64,000 nt of DNA from Panopea generosa. Lineage: Eukaryota; Mollusca; Bivalvia; Adapedonta; Hiatellidae. The number at the start of each line of letters is the position of its first letter. Positions within the stretch are counted from its first letter, which is position 1. The stretch covers positions 86,586,056 through 86,650,055 of the forward strand of contig CM055899.1 in the NCBI GenBank assembly GCA_029582155.1. The letters are read 5' to 3'. Position numbers and translations under genes: made by a program. The notes beneath the pieces are model-generated. The model was not told where the DNA came from, did no database searches, and worked only from the letters and a program-made list of their open reading frames with translations. Positions 45,726-57,600 of the stretch are shown piece by piece.

Positions 45726-46784
45726 TAGTCTATTTACTGATATGTCCGTCACCAACCTTGTTATCTCTGTTTCATTCAATTGCTAACGGTGATGTTTTTC
45801 ACTGTTGCAAATGTTGAACTTAATCATTGTTAATTTCAAAGAAATTAACAAGGATGTTGTTTTCAATAGTGTAACCATTTTCATCCTGAAATTGGTTTAA
45901 ATTACGATTATTAAATTATTACAAAAAGGTGTAAATGTATTGCTGGTTGTGTTAACTTTTCTATGATGCAACTATCCACCAAAAAATAGCACAATAGGAT
46001 TAATGGATATATCTGTATATCTCCTCCAAGTAATGAACTCTCTACATCTGCCATCTGGTGTGCATCAATGGAGTGACAATGCAATACAAATAGAGTCGTT
46101 TTCTGTCTGCATATAATTCTATATATTTATTGTAGATGGCTCGATACGTTATAAAATGTCTCTTTAATCCTATCCGATAGTTATGATGCATAATGCTTGG
46201 ATATTATATGCATCATATTATAAACGTTTAACAGCAAATGGCAATACAGGAAAGAAAATCAATTGATCTATTGGGGAAACTTTTTTTCTGCTTGCATTGA
46301 AATGTTACATAATTATTTAAATGTCAAGTGTCGTTGTATTTGTAAGGTTGTTTCACGTTATAAGCCGAGTATTCTATTGTTAAAGCTCTGCATTTCTTTC
46401 GTGTATCTGGGCCGTATTGAATTCTGCAACCACTTGAAGACAAGTCTTTGTGTAAGGACACATCAGAAAATCTAAGTTGACAGGGGAAAGAAATTGATGG
46501 CATGTTTTTTTTTAAATTGAGAGAAAAAAAAAAGAGGTTTATAATATGAAAGTTTTTTGTAATACACTTGTGTAAGACTGGTGTTGATATGGAGATTAGG
46601 TAATTACTTGGTCAAAGTCTATAGACTGGGATGTTGATTAGATGTAGGGCTCGCTGTTCATGTCGGTGATATACCTATTACAAACAATGTGGACCAATAC
46701 CAGATTTTAAGTTACTTATCAGAGTCTCTCTTTTTTTTTAACAGATTTGACGCAATTTTCAACATATTTCAGGTCATATATGGC
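45726..46784. other. No gene recognised
   Basis: A 70-codon open frame at 46263-46475 has no recognisable domain or splice context that I trust. Confidence 0.4.
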
Positions 46785-47127
46785 ATATCCAGTTTTACTG
46801 GAGGAGGAGCTGGGCCAAATAAACTCAGTCATTAGTGCGTCTGGCTATCAATCCAGGGGTTGTGAGTTCAAATCACCACCTGGTCACAATCTCTGTGATG
46901 GTTGATATATGACAATGCATCTCATAATCATATGTCTCTTAACACTGATTCAAGTGGGAAAGTTATCAGTTACTTGCTGAGATGGGGTGTGTTCGGGTAC
47001 TGGTTAACCTTCCGGGAGCCCAGGAAACAGTGGTTAGGTTAACTGTTAGTCTGTTTGCCCTAGATGACATAAAATGAGGCTAGATATGAGACGACGCCTT
47101 AGATCACTTGACCACAGAGGACCCATT
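46785..47127 (-). mobile_element. SINE-B, minus strand, split by SINE-C
   Basis: 46785-46807 (CATATATGGCATATCCAGTTTTACTGG region) is the SINE-B tail in reverse. 47087-47127 (ACGCCTTAGATCACTTGACC) is its A-box head in reverse. The material between is SINE-C, so SINE-C inserted into SINE-B with loss of part of the host copy. Confidence 0.55.
46808..47085 (+). mobile_element. SINE-C, near full length
   Basis: The head CTCAGTCATTAGTGCGTCTGG, B-box-like GTGAGTTCAAATCACC, body GATTCAAGTGGGAAAGTTAT and end CTAGATGACATAAAATGAG match 31625-31910. Confidence 0.7.
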
Positions 47128-47344
47128 TATCTGGGTCTAGGATCCCTTTATCTGGGTCTATCTTGTTTAACACCCAGTCGTGATAATCATTAATGAGTTT
47201 CCTAGTGAAGGCTCCAAGACATGAATAATTCTTTTTTTTATAGTTTATATAAATTATGTTGAAATTTAAAGATAAACTTTAATGAAGGTATATGGCAATG
47301 ACAGATTTGTTTCTGTGAAGAGGAGTAAAAGATAATATAACAGG

Positions 47345-47523
47345 AGACCACCCTTAAAAAATTGTTTGTTTGCCACTTCTGTCCTATGCCAAGGGGTAGG
47401 TAGGTAGATTAAATTTTTTTTTGTAATCAGTTGGAGAATATTTAGGATATCTTCCCCCACCAACCATTTTCATGATTGGTGGGATAGTTGTTTGTCGGCT
47501 GGGTGGCAAATAAACAATATTTT
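47345..47523. mobile_element. MITE-H-like copy, diverged subfamily
   Basis: The left end GACCACCCTTAAAAAATTG + TTTGTTTGCC mirrors the right end GGTGGCAAATAAACAATATTTT. The interior has GGTAGGTAGGTAGA and a hairpin CCCACCAACC...GATTGGTGGG. Confidence 0.5.
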
Positions 47524-47678
47524 AATTTACATTGAAGGCAACATGTAATAAATTGATTTCTTCGGTTTGCAGAGGAATAGGAAAAAAAATAAGGTGGAAG
47601 ACATTTTTAAATACCCTCATTGTTCTGTCAGTTTCATTTTGGAACCATATAAACAAGCTGTTATTTGTCTGTTTTCAG

Positions 47679-47804
47679 AAGTTTACGACTGGCAAGTTGT
47701 TGAGCAAGAAAACAGCTTCAGAAAAGTGCAACAAAAGAAACAGCTCTCTCTCCCCAGCGAGACACAAACAGCGATTAAATCATGTCAAAAAGAGAGATAA
47801 GCAG
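47679..47804 (+). CDS. Candidate internal exon, 42 codons, unknown gene
   Basis: A TTTGTCTGTTTTCAG acceptor precedes 47679 and a CAG|GTAAGAT donor follows 47804. The 126-bp interval is open in one frame and is a multiple of 3. It encodes a strongly basic peptide starting KFTTGKLLSKKTASEKCN and ending HVKKRDKQ. No domain is recognised. Base composition is richer in G/C and less repetitive than its surroundings. This is the only place in the window where both splice sites and an open frame coincide convincingly. It could belong to a gene whose other exons lie outside, or be chance. Confidence 0.3.
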
Positions 47805-48333
47805 GTAAGATTAGTAAAATCAATATATAACTGGATGTTGTTGTTTTTTGGTATTTATTGATCCAGCACTCTTGGATGTCTTGAAGGCAGTGCTGTAATT
47901 TACAGTACTTGTTTTTCCATTTGAGTACAGGAGATGATGCTGGGCATCAGTATGGCAGAAGATTTAGGAGCACTTTATGATTTGAGTCGCTGATTAGCGT
48001 AGAAGTTAAAGATCTCAAATCTACAGCATTGAAATGGTGTCTCTCCTTCCATGCCCCCATGAACTGTCTGTCTGTTAAGCAAATTCAGACTTTTCTATGT
48101 CACTGATTTCACTGGGGGTTCAAGAAAGTTATGTTCAAATAATTGGCAGAAGATGCTGTCATTAAGCAATATTTAAGGTTTTCCAGAGATATGGATAGGG
48201 GATGAGGGTTTCAAACTACCCTCTGTCCATTTTATTCTTCCAGAATTTCAAACCTAGGCAGAAGAATGTCAGGGTTTAAATCTGAATAAGCAAGTATGCT
48301 GCTTGACAATGGCTCTATCTATGTTCTGTCTGA

Positions 48334-48555
48334 GGCCATCCTGAAAAAAAAGTTGGCTTGCTGCGCTCTGACCCAGTATTTTTATGCCAGTAGATAAGGT
48401 AGCCCCCCCCCCCCCTCCCCCGATTTTTGATTATATATTGTCTTAATCGAAATAGGATGGAAGTCATAAACAAATTATAAACACTTTGAAAGTGAATAAA
48501 TAAGTTACATTAGCTGACAGTAGAGGCACGGCAAACACTTTTTTTAAGGACAGCT
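48334..48555. mobile_element. MITE-H copy 3, diverged
   Basis: The left end GGCCATCCTGAAAAAAAAG + TTGGCTTGCTGCGCTC and right end GCACGGCAAACACTTTTTTT + AAGGACAGC are inverted. A poly-C tract lies inside near 48403-48419. Confidence 0.5.
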
Positions 48556-50104
48556 TCATGATCCAATGCATTCTTGTTGACTGACACTAATATAACAATT
48601 TGATGTTTTAGTGACCATCATTTACTGTCCCGCTGCCTTTTCAGGGAAGAAAAGCATCATCTCTTTATAAATTTGTCTGCCATGCAAGCCTGTCTTATTT
48701 ACAGTATCAAAACTTAAAAATAGTCATCAATATGAAGTGGACATGGGAAAATTCACAGGGCATTTGGATTGGATTATTTTATGTCTGCCAGATTTGAATA
48801 TCTTTGACAGGGGATCTGAAATCATTACAAAAATATTGTTTGTTTGCTTTACAAACAAAAGTCTGTTCACAAAAGCAAGAAAGTCACTATGCTGAAGTTG
48901 TCCTTTAAATTAAAAAAAAAAGATGCTTTAATTTTTGGAAAAGATTCCAAACATGCTATGGCCATTAATTATTTATAAAAAATATTTATATTTACACCAT
49001 TCTCCCTGCAATCTGTCTGGAATGTTATGGCACAGTTTCTTCTTAATACAAAGCTGTTGGATTTTCTTTTGTCATTGAGATATAATTTTCAAGAGTTTTA
49101 AACTGCATTTGACTTGTTCATATTCTGCCGAGACGCGAGCCATTAAAAAGCTCTGTGTGGGATGCTCAATTTTTCTCTAATTTTGACAGTAGAATTAGAT
49201 CAATTGTCTGTCAGCTCGCTTCTAAAGATTTTCTGTTGGAGAAAAATTTTGTAAAACAATGCTGAACTTTTGTCTCTATCTTGATCGATGATTGTGCAAT
49301 AATTGGATCTGCTTTTCTAAACATCTAACATGTATTTTTTTTTTTTCTTTGATCCCAGACCCACTGTGTTGATAGGATTAATTCCTGGTATTTTAAATAT
49401 GAGGAAATAAATTGTGCTGCTGTTTAGAATTTGCCATTGAGTTCCTGAGGTTTGATCAGTCCAAAGACTTTTTGTTAGAAAGCTTGCTGGTTACTTGCTG
49501 TTACTTTCAGATGAAAGGTGGTTTTACCATTGATAAAGTCGACACTGTACATATACTGCAACATATACTGGTTGAGAATGTTAACTCATTTTCTCCTCCG
49601 GCTCTTTGGGACATCGTCAGTTGCATACAATATACCTTCAAATAAACATTCCACCACAACATAAAACTGCTCTCACCCATTTTATGGAAAATAAAATGAC
49701 TTTCCACTCTAGAATTTGGCTTAACATTGTTCGATTTAGGATTGCAGTTAATGAGGGCATATGAGCCCCTTTAAAGAAATAAGTGGCCATTCAGAAAAAA
49801 GGCCACTGTCATAAAATATATTTTTTATTAAATTTAATGATGGGGAGTTGTTAACTTATGTGTCTGAAAACAATAGACATTATATAATTAATACAATCAG
49901 TGTTAAAGGACTTCGATTTTCTTGTTGACACTTTGGTGTGTCTGGTTTTGTCTGGCAGCACTTGTAACCATTCCTTGAAACAATTGTTTGTAGTCAGCTT
50001 GATTGTCTCTGGACCTCAGTAGTATTTGTATTGCAAAGATTTGGCCCCAGGAGTCACTAAAAGTGCACCAATTGTGTTTTAAAGTGACCATTGTTACAGT
50101 ACAG
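48556..50104. other. No gene recognised
   Basis: Overlapping frames of 66-92 codons at 49412-49707 and 49903-50181 have no recognisable domain. Confidence 0.4.
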
Positions 50105-51294
50105 ATGGAACACGGTCCAGTGTAAGGATTCCCTTTCCTTGGTCTGTGGAGGTTTATTTGTGAGTATATGGTAGGTTGCAATAGTTTGGATTTAGTTTGT
50201 GTAATACTGTGTAAGGATTCCCACCCCCAGTCTGTGGGGGTTTATTTGTGGGTGTATGATAGGTTGCAGTGATTTGGATATAGTTCATCTGGTAATACTG
50301 TGTAAGGATTCCTGTCTCCCAGTCTGTTGGGGTTAATTTGTGGGTAATGGTAGGTTGCAGTGGTTTGCATTTAGTTCATCTGGTAATACTGTGTAAGGAT
50401 CCCCCCAGTCTGTTTGGGTTTATATGTGGGTGTATGATAGCTTGCAGTGGTTTGGATTTAGTTCATCTGGTAATACTTTGTAAGGATTCTCATCCCCAGT
50501 CTATGGGGGTTTATTTGATGGTATATGGTAGGTTGCAGTGGTTTTGATTTAGTTCATCTGGTAATACTGTGTAAGGATCCCCCAGTCTGTTGGGGTTTAT
50601 TTGAGAATATATGATAGGTTGCAGTGGTTTTGGATTTAGTTCATCTGGTAATACTGTGTAAGGATCCCCCAGTCTGTTGGGGTTTATTTGAGGGTATATG
50701 ATAGGTTGCAGTGGTTGGAATTTAGTTCATCTGGTAAAACTGTGTAAGGATCCCCCGAGTCTGTTGGGGTTTATTTGAGAATATATGATAGGTTGCAGTG
50801 GTTTTGGATTTAGTTCATCTGGTAATACTGTGTAAGGATTCCCGTCCCCGGTATGGGGGTTCATTTGAGGGTGTATGATAGGTTGCAGTGGTTTGGATTT
50901 AGTTCAGCTGGTAATCCTGTGTAAGGATTCACGTCCCCAGATTATGGGGGTTTATTTGAGGGTGTATGATAGGTTGCAGTGGTTTGGATTTAGTTCATCT
51001 GGTAATACTGTGTAAGGATTCCCATCCCCAGTCTATGGGGGTTTATTTGAGGGTGTATGATAGGTTGCAGTGGTTTGGATTTAGTTCAGCTGGTAATACT
51101 GTGTAAGGATTCACGTCCCCTAGTCTGTTGGGGTTTATTTGAGTGTGCATGATATGTTGCAGTGGTTTGGATTTAGTTCATCTGGTAATACTGTGTAAGG
51201 ATTTCAATCTCCAGTCTATGGGGGTTTATTTGAGGGTATATGATAGGTTGCAGTGGTTTGGATTTAGCTCATCTGGTAATACTGTTTAAGGATA
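50105..51294 (+). repeat. 88-91-bp minisatellite, about 13 units
   Basis: The unit has TTTGGATTTAGTTCATCTGG, TAATACTGTGTAAGGAT, CCCCAGTCTGTGGGGGTTTA and GTATGATAGGTTGCAGTG. TAGGTTGCAG starts at 50172, 50260, 50351, 50438 and 50529, so the period varies from 87 to 91 bp through the CCCC segment. Confidence 0.9.
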
Positions 51295-51502
51295 CCAATG
51301 AAGATATTAGGGAAATGTAACTTAAATAACAAAATGGGATTGACATGCAAATGTTTGCTGGTGCCAAGATTGGGCAGTTAATTTGAAGTGCTACGCTGCC
51401 ATTACTGGGCCAATTTTGATATAACTTCACAGAAATGTTCCTTGGGTGACCCTTAAAGGTCACTCAGGTAAGCGATATAGGGTCATCTTGGCCCTTTTGT
51501 TT
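51295..51502 (+). mobile_element. 3' fragment of the AGCT...CTTTTGTTT-type dispersed family
   Basis: It ends GATATAGGGTCATCTTGGCC + CTTTTGTTT, matching the terminal hairpin-plus-CTTGTTT pattern of 32812-36443. Its 5' part runs into the 88-91-bp array. Confidence 0.4.
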
Positions 51503-51798
51503 AAGAAAATAATTTCATTGAAATGACAACTCAGCATGAGAAATGGTTTATCATTAGAATAGAAAAAACAGGTGTGAAATTGTTTACTGTTAGAACCATT
51601 TTTCTGGAAATTGGGAAGAGGCCCAAGCCTTTAAGATTGGGAAAAAACCCAGCACAATTGAGGGGAAATTTGGGATTGTTTTACCTGGCTTTAGAAAACT
51701 GGAAAATAAAGTTAAACAGTATTAACCTCATGTTTTAACCAATAATTATCAAATATTACACTTATACTTCATATCCTGTTGGGGTTTTAATTCCCTAA

Positions 51799-52037
51799 GG
51801 CCAGCCTTTAGATATATTTGTTTGTTGTGCTCTAACCCTGTATTTTTCATGTGGGTAGGTAGCTAATTTGTGGTTATTTTTGCTAAATTTTGATTTTGCA
51901 TAGTCATTTTAAAGAAATAGACAGAAATCATGAAAATAAAAACACACTTTGTAGTCAATAAAAAAAATATTGAAAGCTGCAATTTTGAGTGAGTAGGTAG
52001 GAGCATGACAAACAATTTTTTTTTTTTAACAATGGCC
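51799..52037. mobile_element. MITE-H copy 4 (TAA target duplication)
   Basis: Flanked by TAA at 51796-51798 and 52038-52040. The ends GGCCAGCCTTTAGATATATTTG and CAAACAATTTTTTTTTTTTA...TGGCC are inverted. The interior runs in reverse order relative to 19194-19419 (GTGGGTAGGTAGC, TTTTGATTTTGCAT). Confidence 0.65.
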
Positions 52038-52319
52038 TAATGTATGAAAAAAAAGTGTTTTTTTCTGGTGTTTTTTTTCAATTTTTTTCATTTTGGGAAT
52101 TTTTTTTGCCTCAATTGGGAAAAAAACATGACTTTTGAACCTCGACATATTTAATATGGTAAAAAAGCCTATCTGTGGCCCCCAAAAAAATCCATGATGA
52201 ATAAAAAGCAAACTATTAGGGTTGGGACTAAATTTTAGGGTAAATTCGGTATAAATCTAAATACAGGTACTTTTTTGTCTGGTCTAAACTAATGCTTTAT
52301 GCCCCATTCAGAAAAAAAC

Positions 52320-53920
52320 AAAAACAAGAAATGTCACTGTTAAGTGTCGCATGTCCCCCAAATGGTCTGTGAACAATATATATGATATAATAGGTAGCGA
52401 TGTATCCATGAATATCAACAGTAATGGACTGATGTTTCAGAATAGACATGCAATTTCATGGGGTTTTTTTTACATTAAAGCATGACCATGACCTTTGTGT
52501 AACCTTGACCTTGACATCTGATGTAATGATCTGGGTATTTCAACAGTTAAATGCAGGTGAAATATTATCATGACATGCTAATCACTTGTTTCAAGCTATT
52601 TTAAAATACCTAAATGTAAGTTACAGGTTAATTGTTGATCAATTGACAAATTGAGCCATGTGGTTTTGAAATCCATCCATGTATGATAAAGTTAATGGAC
52701 AGACTTGAAATCTCAAACAGATTCAAAGTGTTGTCATACATACTCAAAGTGTGACCTTGACCTTTGAGGTATGGGTCTAGGTCTTACTTATGACACGTTG
52801 TCATGTCATCTTGATAAGTTTAGCCAAGTTAAAGACAAAGTTACAGACCAGACACGCAATATCTAATAAATTGAAATGTATGACCTTGACCTTTGAGGAA
52901 AAGTTCTGGGTTTTACATGCAACACTTTATTGTTATGTTGATAAACTGAGCCAAGTGTTTTTAAAATTTATCCATAGATGACAAAGTTACAGACCGGGCA
53001 AGAAATCTCACACAGACTGAAAGTGTTGTCAAGCAAATTGAAAGTGTGACCTTGACCTTTGAGGTACGCATGTGGGTCTTCCACATGACACGTTGTAATG
53101 TCATGCTGATGAATTTAGCCAAGTGTTTTTGAAATTTATCCATAGGTGACAAAGTTTCAGACCGGACACGAAATCTCAATCAGACTGAAAGTGTCATCAA
53201 AGTTAAATTGTGACCTTGGCCTTTGAAGTGGGATTCCGAGTGTAATGCGTGACACAAATTCATGTTATGTTGATCATTTGTAGCTAGTTTTAACAAAATC
53301 CATCTATGCATGACAAAGTTACAGGCCAGACACGAAATCTCAAACAGACTGAAAGTGTTGTCAGACAAACTTGAAATGTGACCTTGACCTTTTAGGTATG
53401 GGTATGGGTCTTACTCGCGACATGTCATCATGTTATGTTGATCATTTGTAGCAAGTATTTATAAAATCCATCTATGCATAACAAAGTTACAGGCCAGGCA
53501 GGAAATTTCACACAGACTCAGAGTTGTCAAACAAACTCAAATTGTGACCTTGACCTTTCAGGTATGGGTGTGGGTCTTACTCGCGACACGTTGTCATGCT
53601 ATGATGATCATTTGTAGCAAGTATCATTAAAATTCATTTATGCATGACAAAGTTACAGGCCGGACACAAAATCTCACACAAACTCAGTGTTGTCAAACAA
53701 ACTCAAATTGTGACCTTGACCTTTGAGGTACGGGTGTGGGTCTTACTTGCAACATGTCTTCATGTTATTTTGATCATTTTGTAGTGTAAAAAAAAATCCA
53801 TCTATGCATGACAAAGGTACAGGCCGGACACGAAATACCGGACGGAAAAACTGACAAAAGGACGGACGGACAGATGCTGGGATTACTATATGCCACCGAA
53901 TTTTTTTTTGGGAGGGCATA
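52320..53920 (+). mobile_element. pearl/HINE-like element with about 166-bp tandem core
   Basis: The 5' end is near CAAGAAATGTCACTGTTAAG. The core repeats carry TGACCTTGACCTTTGAGGTA at 52752, 52881, 53047, 53211, 53379, 53545 and 53711: one 129-bp interval, then 164-168 bp. The core ends in a GGAC/GACA microsatellite (53842-53872), then a terminal hairpin ATGCCACC...GGGAGGGCAT (about 53890-53920). This core-plus-microsatellite-plus-hairpin order is that of bivalve pearl / Helentron-associated elements. It has no coding capacity; small open frames here are artefacts. Confidence 0.7.
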
Positions 53921-54224
53921 AAGATGCTAGAGCAAATATTCACAGTATGTTAAAAAGCTGACAATGTGTGCAAAATCTGGCAACTTGGTTGATTTACCCC
54001 CAAGTGAGTTATAATTAGAGACAGACCTTAGAAAGTTCCTTTCATATTATGGTATGTTCCTGCTGATGAAATTGTCATTAATTATCTTGCATACTAATCA
54101 TAATTTCCTTCTGACTTAATTTGCAGTAATTATTTAATCAGACTGTCTGCTGGGTTGGAGGCGAGATAAACAAGCTAGAAGGAGGGTCTGCTGGTTAGCT
54201 AGCCAGTTGTTTCCACTGATAATT
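53921..54224. other. Unique-looking spacer
   Basis: No gene or repeat recognised between the HINE and the 45-bp array. Confidence 0.4.
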
Positions 54225-56990
54225 TAGTTATCCAGTATCAGAGAGTTTCAGCTAGCATCAGACCAAGTTTCTGAGGGTCGTTGGTTCAATCTCCAATGAG
54301 CATGAGACCCAGGATCAGAGGGTCGTGGGTTCTATCCCCGGCTGGCATGAGACCCATTATCTGAGAGGGTCATGGGTTCTATCCCCGGCTAGCATGAGAC
54401 CCACTATCTGAGTGTCATGGGTTCAATCTCCAACAAGCATGAGACCCAGGATCAGAGGGTTGTGGGTTCAATCTCCAGCCATCATCTGACCCAGTATCTA
54501 AGAGTTGTGGGTTCAATCTCCAATGAACATGAGACCCAGGATCAGAGGGTCGTGGGTTCTATCCCTGGCCGGCATGAGACCCAGTATCTGAGGGTCATGG
54601 GTTCTATCCCCGGCTAGCATGAGACCAAGTATCTGAGGGTCATGGGTTCAATCTCCAACAACATGAGACCCAGGATCAGAGGGTTGTGGGCTCAATCTCC
54701 AACAAGCATCAGACCCAGTATCTGAGGGTCATGGGTTCAATCTCCAATGAGCATGAGACCCAGGATCAGAGGGTTGTGGGTTCAATCTCCAACAAGCATG
54801 AGACCCAGGATCAGAGGGTTGTTGGTTCAATCTCCAACGAGCATGAGACCCAGGATCAGAGGGTTGTGGGTTCAATCCGCAGCCAGCATCAGACCCAGTA
54901 TCTGAGTGTCATGGGTTCTATTCCCGGCTAGCGTGAGACCCAGTATCTGAGGGTCATGGGTTCAATCTCCAACGAGCATGAGACCCAGGATCAGAGGGTT
55001 GTGGGTTTAATCTCCAGCCATCATCTGACCCAGTATCTGAGGGTCATGGGTTCTATCCCCAGCTAGCATGAGACCCAGTATCTGAGAGTTGTGGGTTCTA
55101 TCTCCAACAAGCATGAGACCCAGGATCAGAGGGTTGTGGGTTCTATCCCCAGCTAGCATGAGACCCAGTATCTGAGATTTGTGGGTTCTATCTCCAACGA
55201 GCATGAGACCCAGGATCAGAGGGTTGTGGGTTCAATCTCCAACGAGCATGAGACCCAGGATCAGAGGGTTGTGGGTTTAATCTCAAACGAGCATGAGACC
55301 CAGGATCAGAGGGTTGTGGGTTCTATCTCCAGCTAGCATCAGACCCAGTATCTGAGAGTTGTGGGTTTTATCTCCAACGAGCATGAGACCCAGGATCAGA
55401 GAGTTTTGGGTTCTATCCCCGGCTAGTATGAGACCCAGTATCTGAGTGTCATGGGTTCAATCTCCAACAAGCATGAGACCCAGGATCAGAGAGTTGTGGG
55501 TTCAATCTCCAGCCATCATCTGACCCAGTATCTGAGGGTCATGGGTTCAAACTCCAACGAGCATGAGACCCAGTATCAGAGGGTTGTGGGTTTTATCTCC
55601 AGCTAGCATGAGACCCAGTATCTGAGGGTTGTGGGTTCTATCTCCAACGAGCATGAGACCCGGGATCAGAGAGTTGTGGGTTCTATCCCCGGCTAGCATG
55701 AGATCCAGTATCTGAGTGTCATGGGTTCAATCTCCAACAAGCATGAGACCCAGGATCAGAGGGTTGTGAGTTCAATCTCCAACGAGAATGAGACCCAGGA
55801 TCAGAGGGTTGTGGGTTCAATCTCCAACGAGCATGAGACCCAGTATCAGAGGGTTGTGGGTTCAATCCCCAGCCAGCATCAGACCCAGTATCTGAGTGTC
55901 ATGGGTTCTATCCCCTGCTAACATGAGACCTAGTATCTGAGGGTCATGGGTTCAATCTCCAACGAGCATGAGACCCAGGATCAGAGGGTTGTTGGTTCAA
56001 TCTCCAGCCATCATCTGACCCAGTATCTTAGGGTCATGGGTTCTATCCCCAGCTAGCATCAGACCCAGTATCTGAGAGTTGTGGGTTCTATCTCCAACGA
56101 GCATGAGACCCAGGATCAGAGGGTTGTGGGTTCAATCTCCAACGAGCATGAGACCCAGGATCAGAGGGTTGTGGGTTCTATCTCCAGCTAGCATCAGACC
56201 CAGTATCTGAGAGTTGGGGGTTCTATCTCTAACGAGCATGAGACCCAAGATCAGAGAGTTGTGGGTTCTATCCCCGGCTAGCATGAGACCCAGTATCTGA
56301 GTGTCATGGGTTCAATCTCCAACAAGCATGAGACCCAGGATCAGAGGGTTGTGGGTTCAATCTCCAGCCATTATCTGACCCAGTATCTGAAGGTCATGGG
56401 TTCAAACTCCAACGAGCATGAGACCCAGGATCAGAGGGTTGTGGGTTCTATCTCCGGCTAGCATGAGACCCAGTATCTGAGGGTTGTGGGTTCTATCTCC
56501 AACGAGCATGAGACCCAGGATCAGAGAGTTGTGGGTTCTATCCCGGGCTAGCATGAGACCCAGTATCTGAGTGTCATAGGTTCAATCTCCAATAAGCATG
56601 AGACCCAGGATCAGAGGGTTGTGGGTTCAATCCCCAGCCAGCATCAGACCCAGTATCTGAGGGTTGTGGGTTCAATCTCCAACGAGCATCAGACCCAGTA
56701 TCTGAGGGTTGTGGGTTCAATCTCCAACGAGCATTAGACCGAGTATCTGAGGGTTGTGGGTTCAATCTCCAACAAGCATCAGACTCAGTATCTGAGGGTT
56801 GTGGGTTCAATCTCCAACGAGCATTAGACCCAGGATCAGAGAGTTGTGGGTTCTATCCCCTGCCAGCATCAGACCCAGTATCTGAGGGTTGTGGGTTCAA
56901 TCTCCAACGAGCATTAGACCCAGGATCAGATGGTTGTGGGTTCAATCCCCAGCCAGCATCAGGCCCAGGATCAGAAAGTCGTGTGTTTTG
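54225..56990 (+). repeat. 45-bp minisatellite, about 61 units, each with a tRNA B-box-like motif
   Basis: The unit is GAGACCCAGGATCAGAGGGT + TGTGGGTTCAATCTCCAACGAGCAT, with starts at 55201, 55246 and 55291. GGTTCAATCTCC or GGTTCTATCCCC in nearly every unit resembles the polymerase III B-box (GGTTCGANTCC). Variants CAGGATCAGAG and CAGTATCTGAG intermix. A variant block (GTGTCATGGGTTCAATC at 55446, TCAAACTCC at 55547) recurs exactly 855 bp (19 units) later at 56301 and 56402. Open frames on both strands here are artefacts. Confidence 0.9.
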
Positions 56991-57004
56991 ATCCCCACTC
57001 CCCC

Positions 57005-57061
57005 TTTTTAAGAATAATTTTAGATGATAATCTAGCAATTAATAGAAATTGTAGTGGCCTA
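57005..57061 (+). mobile_element. Solo arm of MITE-G next to the 45-bp array
   Basis: TTTTTAAGAATAATTTTAGATG then ATAATCTAGCAATTAAT..GGCC matches the right arm of 58828-59026 (58975-59024). Confidence 0.6.
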
Positions 57062-57384
57062 AAAGAGTATTGTTTAAGTTATTAATTTGTATAGCAGATT
57101 GTTCCTGGTTGATGTTTAAGTTCTTAGCTGTAAGGAGCCAGCTTTGATTTTATAGTTGAAATTATTGCAGTTATTTCCTAACAGCACAAAAATATTGACA
57201 CAAAAGATAATGAGAAGAGAATTGAAGCAATGGATCAATTATACGCTGTTTCATTTGAATTTCAAAAAGATCAATTTGTCACTTCATAACTTCATTCCAT
57301 TAAATTTGTTGACTTTTTCTACACAGAATTTAAGTCCTTGCTTCATGGATAGGTTCTGGTGATAATTCAGAACTAAGATTTATT

Positions 57385-57600
57385 CTCAATGACTGAGTGG
57401 TCTAAGTGTCCGTCTGAAGGCCTCTTTTCACAGAGGTGGGTTTGAGTCGAACTCAGTACAAATAAAAAGTTACACGAGAAGTCATATATTTGCGAAAGGA
57501 TGGGTTTGTAATCAGATTGATTGTGATGTCTACCTCGTTAGATATGTCATAATAACCTGTAATATGCTTAAAATGGCATTAAGCCATATTTGGAACTAAG
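57385..57600 (+). mobile_element. SINE-B, plus strand, near full length
   Basis: The head TGACTGAGTGGTCTAAGTGT, B-box-like GGTGGGTTTGAGTCG, body GCGAAAGGATGGGTTTGTAA and tail CCTGTAATATGCTTAAAATG. The 3' end differs from the ATAAAACTGG tail of other copies, resembling the extended tail at 59120-59165. Confidence 0.6.

Noticed and set aside
54225-56990. Cluster of tRNA genes
   Set aside because: Units carry only a B-box-like motif. There is no acceptor stem, anticodon arm or A-box at proper spacing, so these are not tRNA genes.
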